This document shows positions 51,527-61,161 of a DNA stretch of 64,000 nt, piece after piece (the first letter of the stretch is position 1; the number at the start of each line of letters is the position of its first letter). A program made the translations under genes and the position numbers. Location of the stretch: NCBI GenBank assembly GCA_016932965.1, contig JAFGBW010000039.1:5979-69978 (forward strand), read 5' to 3'. The notes beneath the pieces are model-generated. The model was not told the origin of the DNA. It was given only the letters and a program-made list of their open reading frames with translations, and searched no databases. The stretch comes from Candidatus Auribacterota bacterium (GTDB lineage: Bacteria > Auribacterota > JAFGBW01).

Positions 51527-53451
51527 TGGAAAAAAGAAAAACGGTTTTTTTTATCCAGGTGAGTCGGGCTGTTCCCAATCAAAGAGGGATGCCATGCCTC
51601 ATGATGGAATGGGTCGGCGGAGAGCCTGTTCTGGTTAAAATGTTAAAAAGACTCGTTTCATCTGAAAAAACGGACGAGTGTTGTGTGGTTTGTTCTGATG
51701 CGTCGTGTGATGATATCATTGAACAAAAGTTGAAGGAGTCCTTTCCTGCCCATGAGTGTGTTTCCTGCATCCGTATAAAAGCCGGAACGGACGGAGCATT
51801 TACCGATGATCATTTGCGAAGGAACCCTTTTTATCCAGTCACTTTTTTGCCTCTCACAGGGCTTTATCATCTGGGCTGCTTTTTTCAGGTGTATGAAATG
51901 CGCCCTTTTGAAACAGCGATAATATGCTGGGCGGACATGATTCCTCTTATGAGCGGAGAAACAGTGGATGAGTTGCTGGATCAGGCAAAAAACCGTCTTT
52001 GTTTTTATTCCTGGGGTGTTCATCTGCCTCCACTGGCTGTCATGCCCTATCAGGAAGTGAGAGAAAAATCCGAGGAGCTCCGTTCTGAAATCACTCAAAG
52101 CAGGCTGTTTCATCAAAAAAAAGACAGTGAGCGTTTTTTTTCGACTCTCTGGTCCGTCCTCGGTCTGATTCCCAAGGCGAGTTATATTTCTTCTTTTCAG
52201 CATTTATGGAGGGATTCTCCTGTTCTGAATCCGTTTTATTGTCTTCATACTCAGGAAGAATGGCAGGAATTCAAACTGCTTTTCCCCTTATTGGAAGATG
52301 CGGCATCCCGTTTTTCCTCTTTGAAATCTTTTCTGGATAGTTTTTCCTCAGAATCTTGGGAAAAATCATGCTTGTTATTTGATGATGCTGTCAGAAAAAG
52401 TGAGGATGAAATGGGGATCAGGGCAACTCATTGGATTCAGGATATTGCCGAGGAGACGGGGGAGGAACATTATTTCATGTCAGTTACCGATTTTAAAAGA
52501 TGTCTCGATTCCTTCTGCAGAGCTCCCGATCTTTTGACGTTGGGGAATTTTTATGAGCCTGTACGTCACCCTGATTTGCCGTTTTTTCTGGAAGAAGCAG
52601 GCAGGAAACATGTTCTTTCCGGCATCAAGACAAGCCATTTTTCTCTGTCAGAAAATGTGATGCTGGATCTCATTTCAAAAGGACTGGGTTTCATTATCCT
52701 GGATCTGGATTTTTCTGCCAAAGAGGAGGACATGCATTCCTGCATTGAAAAACTACTCCGGTTGAAGTCTTCTAAACCTGAATTTTTGATTTATCTTCAA
52801 ATCACTTTTTCTTTTGACCGGGAAGCATGGATCCGGAGTCTCTATGAGCTGTATGAATTCCGCGTGGATTCCATTGCGGTGCTTCCTTCAAAAAGCAGGA
52901 ACCATTCCCCGGATTTAAATCCTTTGGATAAAAAGAAGGGATGCGGTTGGTCCCTGAATACGGTTGTTTCCGGTGCCCGCGGGCAGATGTTTTTATGCGA
53001 AGAAAATTCCGGTGACAGTTGGGAGTTCACAAAAGAAAATCTCTCAGTCCTGTCAAAGTTGAGAGGATACCATAACGCCTGTATTTCCTGTTATAGAAAA
53101 TTTCGGCATAATGGGAGTGGAGAGAGGGGATCAGAGCATGTTATGACCCGTCCCCATCCCGACAAGGGGTTGCTTCTTTTAGCGTTAAAAAAGGACATGG
53201 AAAAACGGGCGGAAAAGGCGCTTGAAAATAACCATATTGACTCAGTTAGAATGTTTATCAGCTCCATGCTGGAGAAGCAGATCATTTGTTCTTCTTCTTT
53301 GTTGATCAAGTCTGCTGAATTGTTTTATCATGCCGGTCTGCCTGAAGAGGCTTTTTATTATTTGGAGTTAGTTTTAAAACAAGATCCTTCCAGCGTAAAG
53401 GTTCATGCTTTGCTGGATCAATGGGAAAAAGAACAGACATTTTCGGGATGA
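51526..53451 (+). CDS. Cytidylyltransferase-like domain joined to a cluster-less radical SAM/SPASM-like domain
   Basis: A 641-residue composite protein. Residues 1-230 resemble the nucleotidyltransferase/SpsF-like fold (IQVSRAVPNQRGMPCLMM, then CVVCSDASCDDIIEQ). Residues about 310-480 follow the pattern of a radical SAM barrel (LTLGNFYEPVRHPDLPFFLEEA, LISKGLGFIILDLDF), but the CxxxCxxC cluster motif is missing at the expected place (YFMSVTDFKRCLD). Near 525 a short SPASM-like CISCYRKF remains, then about 100 residues of TPR-like helices. It recalls the spiro-SPASM proteins of spirochetes. It is probably not a standard radical enzyme; function unknown. It overlaps the flavin reductase stop and abuts dxr. 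Confidence 0.65.
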   Translation: MEKRKTVFFIQVSRAVPNQRGMPCLMMEWVGGEPVLVKMLKRLVSSEKTDECCVVCSDASCDDIIEQKLKESFPAHECVSCIRIKAGTDGAFTDDHLRRNPFYPVTFLPLTGLYHLGCFFQVYEMRPFETAIICWADMIPLMSGETVDELLDQAKNRLCFYSWGVHLPPLAVMPYQEVREKSEELRSEITQSRLFHQKKDSERFFSTLWSVLGLIPKASYISSFQHLWRDSPVLNPFYCLHTQEEWQEFKLLFPLLEDAASRFSSLKSFLDSFSSESWEKSCLLFDDAVRKSEDEMGIRATHWIQDIAEETGEEHYFMSVTDFKRCLDSFCRAPDLLTLGNFYEPVRHPDLPFFLEEAGRKHVLSGIKTSHFSLSENVMLDLISKGLGFIILDLDFSAKEEDMHSCIEKLLRLKSSKPEFLIYLQITFSFDREAWIRSLYELYEFRVDSIAVLPSKSRNHSPDLNPLDKKKGCGWSLNTVVSGARGQMFLCEENSGDSWEFTKENLSVLSKLRGYHNACISCYRKFRHNGSGERGSEHVMTRPHPDKGLLLLALKKDMEKRAEKALENNHIDSVRMFISSMLEKQIICSSSLLIKSAELFYHAGLPEEAFYYLELVLKQDPSSVKVHALLDQWEKEQTFSG

Positions 53452-53453
53452 TC

Positions 53454-54617
53454 ATGAAAAAACGGATTGCAGTTTTAGGCAGCACGGGTTCCATCGGCAG
53501 GAGTACATTAGATGTAGTCCGGCATCAAAAGGATCTGTTTGAAGTGTTTGCTTTGACTGCGCACACCAATAGCGATATGTTGCTCAACCAGATAAACGAA
53601 TTTCATCCCAAAGTGGCGGTTCTGACTTCCGATATGGCTGCTGAAGAAGTCAGAAAAAAAGCACCTCCTAACGTCAAAGTTTTATACGGGGAAGCGTGTC
53701 TGGAGGAGGTGGCTTCAGCGAAATCCGTTGATTTCGTGATGGCAGCGATGGTGGGATCTTCAGGTCTTCTCCCTTTTCTTGCCGCTTTAGAAAGTAAAAA
53801 ACAGATCGGACTGGCTAACAAAGAAGTACTGGTTATGGCCGGAGAATATCTGCATTCGAAATACCCCGGATTTTTAAAGCAGATCATGCCGGTAGATTCG
53901 GAACATTGTGCTATTTTTCAATGCCTTTTAAGCGGCAGGAAGGACGAGGTGGAAAGTTTGATTCTGACTGCTTCAGGCGGTCCGTTCAGAAAGCGGAAGA
54001 ATCTGAAATCTCTTACCGTGAAAGAGGCGTTGAAACACCCCAACTGGCAAATGGGGCGCAAGATCACGATTGATTCTTCCACTCTCATGAACAAGGGATT
54101 TGAAGTCATGGAAGCGAGATGGCTTTTTTCAGTTGCACTGAATCAGATAAAGGTCCTCATCCATCCCCAGAGCATCATTCATTCCATGGTTTGTTTCCAG
54201 GATGGTTCGGTTGTGGCTCAGATGGGGGTAACGGATATGAGGCTGCCTATTCAGTATGCCTTGAGTTATCCCAGGCGTTTGGCCAATTCATTTCCAAGAC
54301 TGGAGTTGTCCAAAATAAAGAGCCTGACGTTCGAGAATCTGGATAGGAACAGATTTCCCTGTTTGCAATTCGCTTTCACGGCGCTGGAGAAAGGCGGCAC
54401 ATATCCCGCAGCGCTTAACGCTGCAAATGAAATAGCAGTAAGCAATTTTCTTGAAGGAAATATTTCTTATTGGGATATTGTGGAATGCAACCGTTATATT
54501 TTGGGACATCATCAGATGGAAGGTCCATTTGGTTTGGATTCGATCATGCGGGCTGACAAAAAAGCAAGACACAAAGCCCAAGAGTGGATTGCAAAGAGGT
54601 TCACCAGAAAGAAATGA
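53454..54617 (+). CDS. dxr: 1-deoxy-D-xylulose-5-phosphate reductoisomerase
   Basis: Converts DXP to MEP, the first dedicated step of the non-mevalonate isoprenoid pathway; target of fosmidomycin. I start at the ATG at 53454 (MKKRIAVLGSTGSIG); an ATG at 53448 that overlaps the previous stop is almost as good, and a far upstream start at 53421 is unlikely. The NADPH site GSTGSIGRSTLDV, the GLANKEVLVMAGE segment, metal/substrate residues in VDSEHCAIFQCL, SGGPFR and PNWQMGRKITIDSSTLMNKGFEVMEA are all present. Length (about 387 aa) is normal. rseP and proS follow, a common bacterial order. Confidence 0.97.
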   Translation: MKKRIAVLGSTGSIGRSTLDVVRHQKDLFEVFALTAHTNSDMLLNQINEFHPKVAVLTSDMAAEEVRKKAPPNVKVLYGEACLEEVASAKSVDFVMAAMVGSSGLLPFLAALESKKQIGLANKEVLVMAGEYLHSKYPGFLKQIMPVDSEHCAIFQCLLSGRKDEVESLILTASGGPFRKRKNLKSLTVKEALKHPNWQMGRKITIDSSTLMNKGFEVMEARWLFSVALNQIKVLIHPQSIIHSMVCFQDGSVVAQMGVTDMRLPIQYALSYPRRLANSFPRLELSKIKSLTFENLDRNRFPCLQFAFTALEKGGTYPAALNAANEIAVSNFLEGNISYWDIVECNRYILGHHQMEGPFGLDSIMRADKKARHKAQEWIAKRFTRKK

Positions 54618-54720
54618 TAGCTTCGATTGGCAAAGGATAAGGATCGTTTGATGTAATTGAACAAGTTAGAATCATGAATTGAGGATGATAATTATAACTC
54701 ATTAGAGAAAGGATTTTTTT

Positions 54721-54740
54721 TAATTCTCAATTCTAAATTA
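54721..54740. repeat. AT-rich TTCTCAATT repeat before rseP
   Basis: TAATTCTCAATTCTAAATTA in the 137-bp dxr-rseP gap, a unit of the same AT-rich family. Confidence 0.4.
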
Positions 54741-54754
54741 TATTATGGATAGTT

Positions 54755-56158
54755 ATGACAGTAGACTCATTTATTTTGTTTATCAATAAAATCCTTTTTT
54801 ATCTTACCCACGCTGGTATTTTTCTGGCAACCTTAAGCATTTTAGTCCTTTTTCACGAATGGGGGCATTTTATTGTGGCCAGGTTTTTCGGAGTGAGGGT
54901 CCTTGAATTTGCCTTTGGCATGGGAAAATTGCTGTTTTCAAAAAAATACGGTGATACGTCTTATCAGTTCAGGATGGTTCCCATGGGGGGATACGTGAAA
55001 CTAGCAGGGACAGAAGAAGATCTGGACAAGCCTGACTACCGTCCTCAAAAGGATGAATTTTACGGAATTTCTCCGTCCCGAAGGATTGCTGTCGTGTTTG
55101 CAGGCCCAGCCATGAATTTAATTCTGGCCATGGTGGCGTTCTGGATCGGGATTTTTTTTACAGGACAGGTTCTGACGAAACCCGTTATTGGATACCTGCC
55201 ACCCAATTCCTCAGCATCCAAGGCGGGAATCCTCAGCGGAGATTTAATATTGAACGTGAATGGAATCCCTATCGAGAGTTTGGAGCAAGCGGCTGAAATC
55301 ATCGCGAAAAGTCCTGATCAAAAAGTGCGGCTGGAAGTGAGTGGTGCAAGCGGAAATAAAAATTTTGAATTGATTCCGCAAGCCAAGGAAGAACAAGACC
55401 TATTAGGGGATCTCATCCGTTTCGGTGATATAGGACTTCATGGTTATCACCCTGCAGTGATAGGGGCGGTATCACAGGATTCTCCTGCTGAAAAAGCAGG
55501 ACTCCTGCCGCAAGACAGGATCGTTGAAGTTAACGGCGAGACTATTTCTTTCTGGGAGGAGCTGGTTGATCAGATATATAACAATCCAGGTAAAAGGCTT
55601 TCTATTTCGTGGGAAAGGGATGGTAAAAGGCATTCAGGGTTTGTGGTCCCGGAAGAGAAGGAGGTGAATCAATCGCCCGAGAAGAAAAAGAAGATAGGGC
55701 TGATCGGTATTTCCTTCCAAAAAGACGAGACGATGGTGTTTCATAAAAAAGTCTCTCCTATTTCAGCCCTCGCACTCACATTAAGTCAATTACTGGATTA
55801 CACTGTATTGACTTATCGCGCGTTGAGAAAAATGATTTTGGGTGCGGTCTCTAGGGACAGCGTCATGGGGCCGGTTCGTCTGGCAGGGATTGTCAGCAAA
55901 GTTGCAAGTACAGGTTTTTTCCCATGGCTCATGCTTTTGGGATTCATCAGCCTTCAACTGGCCATTTTCAATTTTCTTCCTTTTCCGGCTCTGGATGGCG
56001 GACAGGCTTTTTTCTTTATGCTTGAATTTATTTCCAGAAAACAGTTGGATGTCCGCTTTATCAAAATGGTTGAAAGGATCAATCAGGTTGGATTTACTTT
56101 ATTGATCGGACTGTTTGTTCTTATTATGATCAATGACGTCTCTTTATTAGGAAAATAA
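54755..56158 (+). CDS. rseP: RseP-type site-2 protease
   Basis: An intramembrane zinc protease that cuts membrane substrates such as anti-sigma factors and signal-peptide remnants. Zinc motif HEWGH at 34-38 is in the first span; two PDZ domains follow (about 135-205, IGYLPPNSSASKAGILSGDLI, and about 225-300, AVSQDSPAEKAGLLPQDRI); the LDG third ligand is in FNFLPFPALDGGQAFFFMLE. The length of 467 residues is normal. It sits between dxr and proS, 5 bp before the latter. No anti-sigma gene is nearby. Confidence 0.95.
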   Translation: MTVDSFILFINKILFYLTHAGIFLATLSILVLFHEWGHFIVARFFGVRVLEFAFGMGKLLFSKKYGDTSYQFRMVPMGGYVKLAGTEEDLDKPDYRPQKDEFYGISPSRRIAVVFAGPAMNLILAMVAFWIGIFFTGQVLTKPVIGYLPPNSSASKAGILSGDLILNVNGIPIESLEQAAEIIAKSPDQKVRLEVSGASGNKNFELIPQAKEEQDLLGDLIRFGDIGLHGYHPAVIGAVSQDSPAEKAGLLPQDRIVEVNGETISFWEELVDQIYNNPGKRLSISWERDGKRHSGFVVPEEKEVNQSPEKKKKIGLIGISFQKDETMVFHKKVSPISALALTLSQLLDYTVLTYRALRKMILGAVSRDSVMGPVRLAGIVSKVASTGFFPWLMLLGFISLQLAIFNFLPFPALDGGQAFFFMLEFISRKQLDVRFIKMVERINQVGFTLLIGLFVLIMINDVSLLGK

Positions 56159-56163
56159 AATCC

Positions 56164-57900
56164 ATGAGATGGAGTCAGACATTCATCCCAACTTTGAAGG
56201 AAGCCCCTAAAGATGCCGAAGCGGTTTCCCATCAGCTCATGCTCAGAGGCGGATTCATTCAACCTCTTTCTTCAGGATTATACATTTATCTCCCATTGGG
56301 GAACAAAGTATTAGATAAAGTATCACGGGTGATTAGAGAGGTTCTGGGAGAATACGGAGCGATCGAGCTTTCCATGCCGGCTTTGCAGCCCAAATCCATT
56401 TGGGAAAGAAGCGGCCGGTGGGAGACCATGCAGGATATCATGATGAAAATCAGGGACAGGGAGGAAAAGGAATTTATTTTAGGCCCTACTCATGAGGAAA
56501 TCATCACCGATCTGGTTGCCAGACGGGTTTTTTCTTACCGTCAATTGCCCTTGAATTTTTATCAGATACAAACCAAATTCAGAGATGAACTCCGGCCTCG
56601 TTTCGGGCTGGTCAGGGCCAAGGAATTCATCATGAAGGACGGGTACAGTTTTGATTTGTCCCCAGCAGGTGCTGAAATTTCATATCAGAAGATGTATGAG
56701 GCTTATTTCAAGATATTTCATCGCTGCGGAATGCCTGTGGAGGCGGTTCAGGCAGACACAGGCGCCATGGGGGATGGCGGCAAATCTCATGAATTTATTG
56801 TGCTGACACCAATCGGAGAAGATATGGTGGTCAAATGTTTTTCCTGCGGATATTCAGCTAATCTAGAATTGGCGGAAAGAAAACCGAAGGGGGTTCCTGA
56901 AAAGCAGGAAGGAGACAAATCTCATGAACTGGTTCATACTCCAAATGCCAGAACGATAGAGGAGGTTTCCGCTTTTTTTAATGCCCAGGTCTGGAAATTC
57001 ATTAAAACGCTGATTTACATAGCGGATGAAAATGAAAAGCTGGCTGTACTGATCCGGGGGGATTACGAAGTCAATGAAATCAAGTTGAAACGGTATTTGA
57101 AATGTCAGCAGTTGAGGATGGCAACGCCTGGAGAAATCGAGAAAGCAACCGGGGCTTCAGTCGGATTTGCCGGGCCTGTTCAATTGAATCGAGCCTGCCG
57201 TTTGATAGCGGATCTCTCTCTTTCAACTCTCAGCCAGGCCATTACCGGAGCCAATAAGACGGACCATCATTATCAGCATGTGAATCCCGGGAGGGATTTC
57301 GAGATGAATGAGATGGCGGATATCGGTACGGCCATGGAAGGGGATGCTTGCGTTCGTTGCGGGTCTGCTTTGAATTTAAAGAGAGGAATCGAGGTGGGGC
57401 ATGTATTTTTTCTGGGTGAAAAATATACCAGAAAGCTGGACGCCAAAGTGGTCATGCAGGACGGAAACGAAAGCCATCTGGTAATGGGTTGTTACGGAAT
57501 CGGGGTTTCCAGAATGCTTTCAGCCATCGTCGAATCCAATCACGATGGACAGGGCATCATCTGGCCAGTAAGTGTGTCTCCGTTTGAAGTGATCATCACG
57601 CCTGTTGATTTTTCAGATGAACGGACACGAGTGGAATCGTTGAGGATTTATGAAGCATTGAAGATTCAGAATGTGGACATCCTCCTTGATGACAGGGATG
57701 AACGGCCCGGCTTCAAGTTTAAGGACGCTGACTTGATAGGAATTCCGATAAAAGTAATCATCGGTAAAAAAGGATTGGATAAAAACATCGTGGAAATCCT
57801 GTTGAGAAAGGACGGGACAAAAACGGAAGTTCCCCTGGATAAAGCCGTGCAAACCATTCTGGAAACAAAACGGCTTTGCTTGGAGAAGCTTAATGGCTGA
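56164..57900 (+). CDS. proS: Prolyl-tRNA synthetase (bacterial type)
   Basis: Charges tRNA-Pro. Class II motifs are visible: the LPLGNKVLDKVSRVIREVL region, GPTHEEIITDLV with FYQIQTKFRDELRPRFGLVRAKEFIMKDGYSF (motif 2), and GCYGIGVSRMLSAIVE (motif 3). The YbaK-like editing insertion lies about 225-385, and the anticodon-binding domain (DILLDDRDERPGFKFKDADLIG) is at the end. A length of 578 aa fits the bacterial editing form. Its last 8 bp overlap the next gene. Confidence 0.97.
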   Translation: MRWSQTFIPTLKEAPKDAEAVSHQLMLRGGFIQPLSSGLYIYLPLGNKVLDKVSRVIREVLGEYGAIELSMPALQPKSIWERSGRWETMQDIMMKIRDREEKEFILGPTHEEIITDLVARRVFSYRQLPLNFYQIQTKFRDELRPRFGLVRAKEFIMKDGYSFDLSPAGAEISYQKMYEAYFKIFHRCGMPVEAVQADTGAMGDGGKSHEFIVLTPIGEDMVVKCFSCGYSANLELAERKPKGVPEKQEGDKSHELVHTPNARTIEEVSAFFNAQVWKFIKTLIYIADENEKLAVLIRGDYEVNEIKLKRYLKCQQLRMATPGEIEKATGASVGFAGPVQLNRACRLIADLSLSTLSQAITGANKTDHHYQHVNPGRDFEMNEMADIGTAMEGDACVRCGSALNLKRGIEVGHVFFLGEKYTRKLDAKVVMQDGNESHLVMGCYGIGVSRMLSAIVESNHDGQGIIWPVSVSPFEVIITPVDFSDERTRVESLRIYEALKIQNVDILLDDRDERPGFKFKDADLIGIPIKVIIGKKGLDKNIVEILLRKDGTKTEVPLDKAVQTILETKRLCLEKLNG

Positions 57901-59119
57901 AGAGATGATCAGTCAAAGAGCAAGGCTTTGCACTCTCATCAATGGATATGAAGGGTATACCAGCCCTTCCTTTCGGATTAAATCCTATGAAACATATCAT
58001 AAATTTCTTTTTGATAAAATCACGCTGATTCAGAATTATCTGGAGAAAAAATACGAGGAATTCGTTCAGGAATCCTCCTACGCCTTTTTGTTCCCTTTGT
58101 CTGAAGTAATCAAGCTTTTTTCCGAGTGTAAGAAGAATCTGGAATGGGACCGGAGGAATGTCATTTTATTTCTGGAGGAATTCCGTTTGGATTCAGGGAG
58201 GGAAAAGAATCTGTATGAAATTGATTTCCTCCTTTTAAAAACCATCGGCTTGATCGTGGATAAGATCAGCAATTTTCAGGCGGTAATGGAAAATAACCTC
58301 TCTTCATTAAATGAATTGGCTAATGCCTTACGGAGCCTTCTGATTAAAAGAAAAGAAATTTTTTTTCAGATCAATGAGGAAATCAAAAACATTCATGAAC
58401 AGCTTTCTGTTTCTATTCGTGATATCAGGGAAAAAAATACGACGGTAAAGACTTATGACAAAATCGAACAGGTGCTGGATCAATATCCTGAACGAATCAT
58501 GTCTTACCGGGATCTGATGTATTGTTTTCGCGACAGCGTGGCTCAGTTTTTGAATGTAAACGAGACTACTCCTTTACCCAGTCTCATCTCGGACGCAATC
58601 CTGTTTTTGGAAAAATATGAATCTTTTTATATTCGATTGATTCGATTCCTTGAATCTTTTGAATCCAGTTCTCCCGAGGAAGACTTCTGTGTCAATGACT
58701 TGCGGGAGAAAATCAAATATATTCCGGATTTTCAAAGGGAAAAAACGATTCTAGCTTCCATTTTGAAAAAAGTGGAGCATAAAAGCGACCGTCTGAAAAA
58801 GGCCGGAATTGTTCTGGGTAAAGCAGCGGAATTCTGTTCGTACGGGATTGACTTGGAGGACATGATGGATTTTGATGCGGCGATTGAATTTTATTACAGT
58901 GCTTTGAAACACGACTCCAAATCCATCGAAGCCATGGAAGGGATCCAGAGATGCCAGAGGAAAAAATCCCAACTGTCTGATTTTTTAAAGGCGAACCGTT
59001 TCTTTGCCCAGGGGGAATTAGATAAAGCGGCCTCACTTTATGGTAAAATTCTTCAAAAAGTTCCTGAATTTGAAAAAGCAAAAAAAATGATGGGATATCT
59101 GAACGCGATCAAAGGATAA
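57893..59119 (+). CDS. Helical protein with C-terminal TPR-like repeats
   Basis: A 408-residue cytosolic protein with no family I recognise. Most of it is predicted helical and coiled-coil (IQNYLEKKYEEFVQESS, LFSECKKNLEWDRRNVILFLEEF, INEEIKNIHEQLSVSIRDI). From about 310 the sequence forms TPR-like units (FDAAIEFYYSALKHDSKSIEAMEGIQRC, QGELDKAASLYGKILQKVPEFEKAKKMMGYL). The start overlaps the end of proS by 8 bp and the murI-like gene begins 2 bp after the stop, so it is embedded in a housekeeping run; perhaps a structural or cell-envelope adaptor (inference). Confidence 0.75.
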   Translation: MAEEMISQRARLCTLINGYEGYTSPSFRIKSYETYHKFLFDKITLIQNYLEKKYEEFVQESSYAFLFPLSEVIKLFSECKKNLEWDRRNVILFLEEFRLDSGREKNLYEIDFLLLKTIGLIVDKISNFQAVMENNLSSLNELANALRSLLIKRKEIFFQINEEIKNIHEQLSVSIRDIREKNTTVKTYDKIEQVLDQYPERIMSYRDLMYCFRDSVAQFLNVNETTPLPSLISDAILFLEKYESFYIRLIRFLESFESSSPEEDFCVNDLREKIKYIPDFQREKTILASILKKVEHKSDRLKKAGIVLGKAAEFCSYGIDLEDMMDFDAAIEFYYSALKHDSKSIEAMEGIQRCQRKKSQLSDFLKANRFFAQGELDKAASLYGKILQKVPEFEKAKKMMGYLNAIKG

Positions 59120-59121
59120 CG

Positions 59122-59928
59122 ATGAATCAGGCGCCTATTGGGATTTTTGATTCAGATATTGGGGGATTGAGTGTGGTTCATGAGTTTCAGAATCTCTGTC
59201 CTCGGGAAAAAATTCTGTATTTTGCCGACACGGCAAATTATCCTTATGGCACCAAAAACCCGGATGAAGTATTGAAATGCTTTAGACATGCCATGTCTTT
59301 TTTTGCCAACAATGGGATCAAAGCGGTGCTGGTCGCCTGTTCCACTGCTTCGGCTGTGGCATTCCCGTATTTCAAGGACTATCCTGGCATGGAGATTGTC
59401 GGGATGCTGAATGATCATCTGCTTTATGTAGTGTCTCATCTGGCGCGGAGCCATGATGTGGGTATCATTGCCACGGAATTGACGGTAAAGTCCCAGGCGT
59501 TTGACCGGTTTTTAAACGGTCATTCTTCCCGCTTTCGCATTCATAGCGAGTCCGGCACTGAATTGGTTTCTGCTATCACAAAAGGGGATATGTCCGATCA
59601 GGTGATTTTCCCTATTTTGCGTTCCCTTTTAAAGAATTTTAACCTTCAGAAACTGGGTTGTTTGATCATTGGCTGCACCCATTTCTATCATATTAGGGAT
59701 TCATTAAAGACCCTCTTAGGAGAAGTGCCTTTGATAGAACCTTCCCGAATCGCTTCTTTATATCTCCAGAGCCGTTTGGAAGAAAACGGAAATTTGTCCT
59801 CGAGCCCTCAGAAGGGGCAAGTCGTATGCAGGGTTTCACGAGATATGGAAGATTTTAAAAAAAGGGTTGAAAATCTGGAGGTCAGTCAGGGAAAGCATTA
59901 CATAGATGTTTATGATGTTTATGAATAA
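59122..59928 (+). CDS. murI: Glutamate racemase-like protein
   Basis: A 268-residue Asp/Glu racemase superfamily protein, most like MurI, which supplies D-glutamate for peptidoglycan. Both catalytic cysteines are present, Cys73 in VACSTASA and Cys185 in IIGCTHF, and the DTANYPYGTKN substrate loop is clear. Three usually constant positions differ: FDSDIGG for FDSGIGG, CSTAS for CNTAS, and CTHFYH for CTHYP. It may therefore be a divergent MurI or a racemase with another substrate. It is the last gene of the plus-strand run and shares a bidirectional terminator with the TPR gene opposite. Confidence 0.82.
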   Translation: MNQAPIGIFDSDIGGLSVVHEFQNLCPREKILYFADTANYPYGTKNPDEVLKCFRHAMSFFANNGIKAVLVACSTASAVAFPYFKDYPGMEIVGMLNDHLLYVVSHLARSHDVGIIATELTVKSQAFDRFLNGHSSRFRIHSESGTELVSAITKGDMSDQVIFPILRSLLKNFNLQKLGCLIIGCTHFYHIRDSLKTLLGEVPLIEPSRIASLYLQSRLEENGNLSSSPQKGQVVCRVSRDMEDFKKRVENLEVSQGKHYIDVYDVYE

Positions 59929-59949
59929 AAGGAAGGGGCTTCCTTTTTT
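59927..59949. terminator. Bidirectional terminator, murI / TPR gene
   Basis: AAAAGGAAG (59927-59935) and CTTCCTTTT (59939-59947) pair around GGG, with T-runs on both strands, between convergent genes. The loop is only 3 nt. Confidence 0.65.
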
Positions 59950-61147
59950 ATTCTTTTTCATCCGAATGGGCAGCGGGGGGGGCTTCTGTAGCCATCGTAT
60001 TTTCGGCTTCGGACTGCTCAAGAGGGATGTCCGGTAATTCAGTTTCTTTATCATTAAATTCCATGGCGTTGATTTCCTTCAGCAAGCTGAGACGCTGGAA
60101 CTCAAATTTCGCAAGATGATAATAGGGAAGGCCATAGAGCTCGTGTATGATGGCATTTTTGAAACAGGAGATGGCCTCGTCATTCTTATCTTTTAACAGA
60201 TAATAATAACCTAAGGCGGAATGAGCTTCACAGGCGAGGATTTTTTCAAGTTGTTCCGGCATTTTGGAGTCTTTTTTTTGGCTGGCTTTTTTTAGAAATT
60301 CTTCACCAGTGATTTTATTTTGAAAAAGTTCAGCTAAAGGTGTGGGGGGCAGTTTATCGAGAAAACGATTCAATTGATAGTTGGCTGAAGTCAGGTCCCG
60401 TAACTTGTATATCGTGAAAAAATATCGGAACACCGCATAATATATTTCAAATGATTGATCTTTGAAAGTGAGTTCACACGCAGAATTAAGGTATTTGATT
60501 GCAGTTTCATTATCGCCATTCATGTAATAGAGCCGTCCTGCATTGAAGGCAAACAAAGCGTTATCCGGTTCCTGGGATGAAAGATTGACATACAGTTTTT
60601 GAGCTTCATCGTATTTGGATTCGATTTCATAACATTTGGCTGCCTGTGAAAAAGAAGAAATCGCATAAGGAGATCTTTGTTGCACTGTGAGAAGATAGGG
60701 GATGGCTTTGTGGTAATATTCGGGATGCTGCTTGAGTTTAGCCTGCAGGACCAGGAGCAACCCTTTTCTGAAGTTAGCCTCGTCATGGGCGGGGGTGATT
60801 TTTATCGCATTATCGTATTCTTCGTCAGCGGTATCCAGATCCCCCAGCCTTTGTGCGATTCTGCCTTTCAGTACATGGACTTCAGGGGAGGGAGGGAATT
60901 TTTCAAGATAGAGACGGATGTCGTTTTCCGTTTCTTCAAGTTTGTTCATTTCAAAGTATGTCTGAGCTCTTTCGAAGAGGGCAGCTGAAAATTGAGGGTT
61001 CATCTTCAGTGTCATGGTGTAGAATTTGATTTTATCCTCGGGATTTTCCGCATCCTGGGCGCGTTTATAATACATTTTGGAAGGTTCCGCTAAAGCGGAA
61101 AAAAGAAACCCGACTGTTGAAATAATGAAGAATATTCGTTTTATCAT
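59948..61147 (-). CDS. Exported TPR protein
   Basis: A periplasmic or membrane-associated protein of about 399 residues. I use the ATG at 61147 (MIKRIFFIISTVGFLFSALA), which gives a clean signal peptide ending ALA; a TTG at 61165 overlapping the previous gene is possible. The rest is tetratricopeptide repeats (SAALFERAQTYFEMNKLEETENDIRLYLEKFP, VLKGRIAQRLGDLDTADEEYDNAIKI, ALFAFNAGRLYYMNGDNETAIKYL, HSALGYYYLLKDKNDEAISCFKNAI), then an acidic tail. Its partner is unknown. It is the last gene of the cutA-small protein-TPR run. Confidence 0.85.
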   Translation of the reverse strand: MIKRIFFIISTVGFLFSALAEPSKMYYKRAQDAENPEDKIKFYTMTLKMNPQFSAALFERAQTYFEMNKLEETENDIRLYLEKFPPSPEVHVLKGRIAQRLGDLDTADEEYDNAIKITPAHDEANFRKGLLLVLQAKLKQHPEYYHKAIPYLLTVQQRSPYAISSFSQAAKCYEIESKYDEAQKLYVNLSSQEPDNALFAFNAGRLYYMNGDNETAIKYLNSACELTFKDQSFEIYYAVFRYFFTIYKLRDLTSANYQLNRFLDKLPPTPLAELFQNKITGEEFLKKASQKKDSKMPEQLEKILACEAHSALGYYYLLKDKNDEAISCFKNAIIHELYGLPYYHLAKFEFQRLSLLKEINAMEFNDKETELPDIPLEQSEAENTMATEAPPAAHSDEKE

Positions 61148-61161
61148 AATGGGATATCGTA

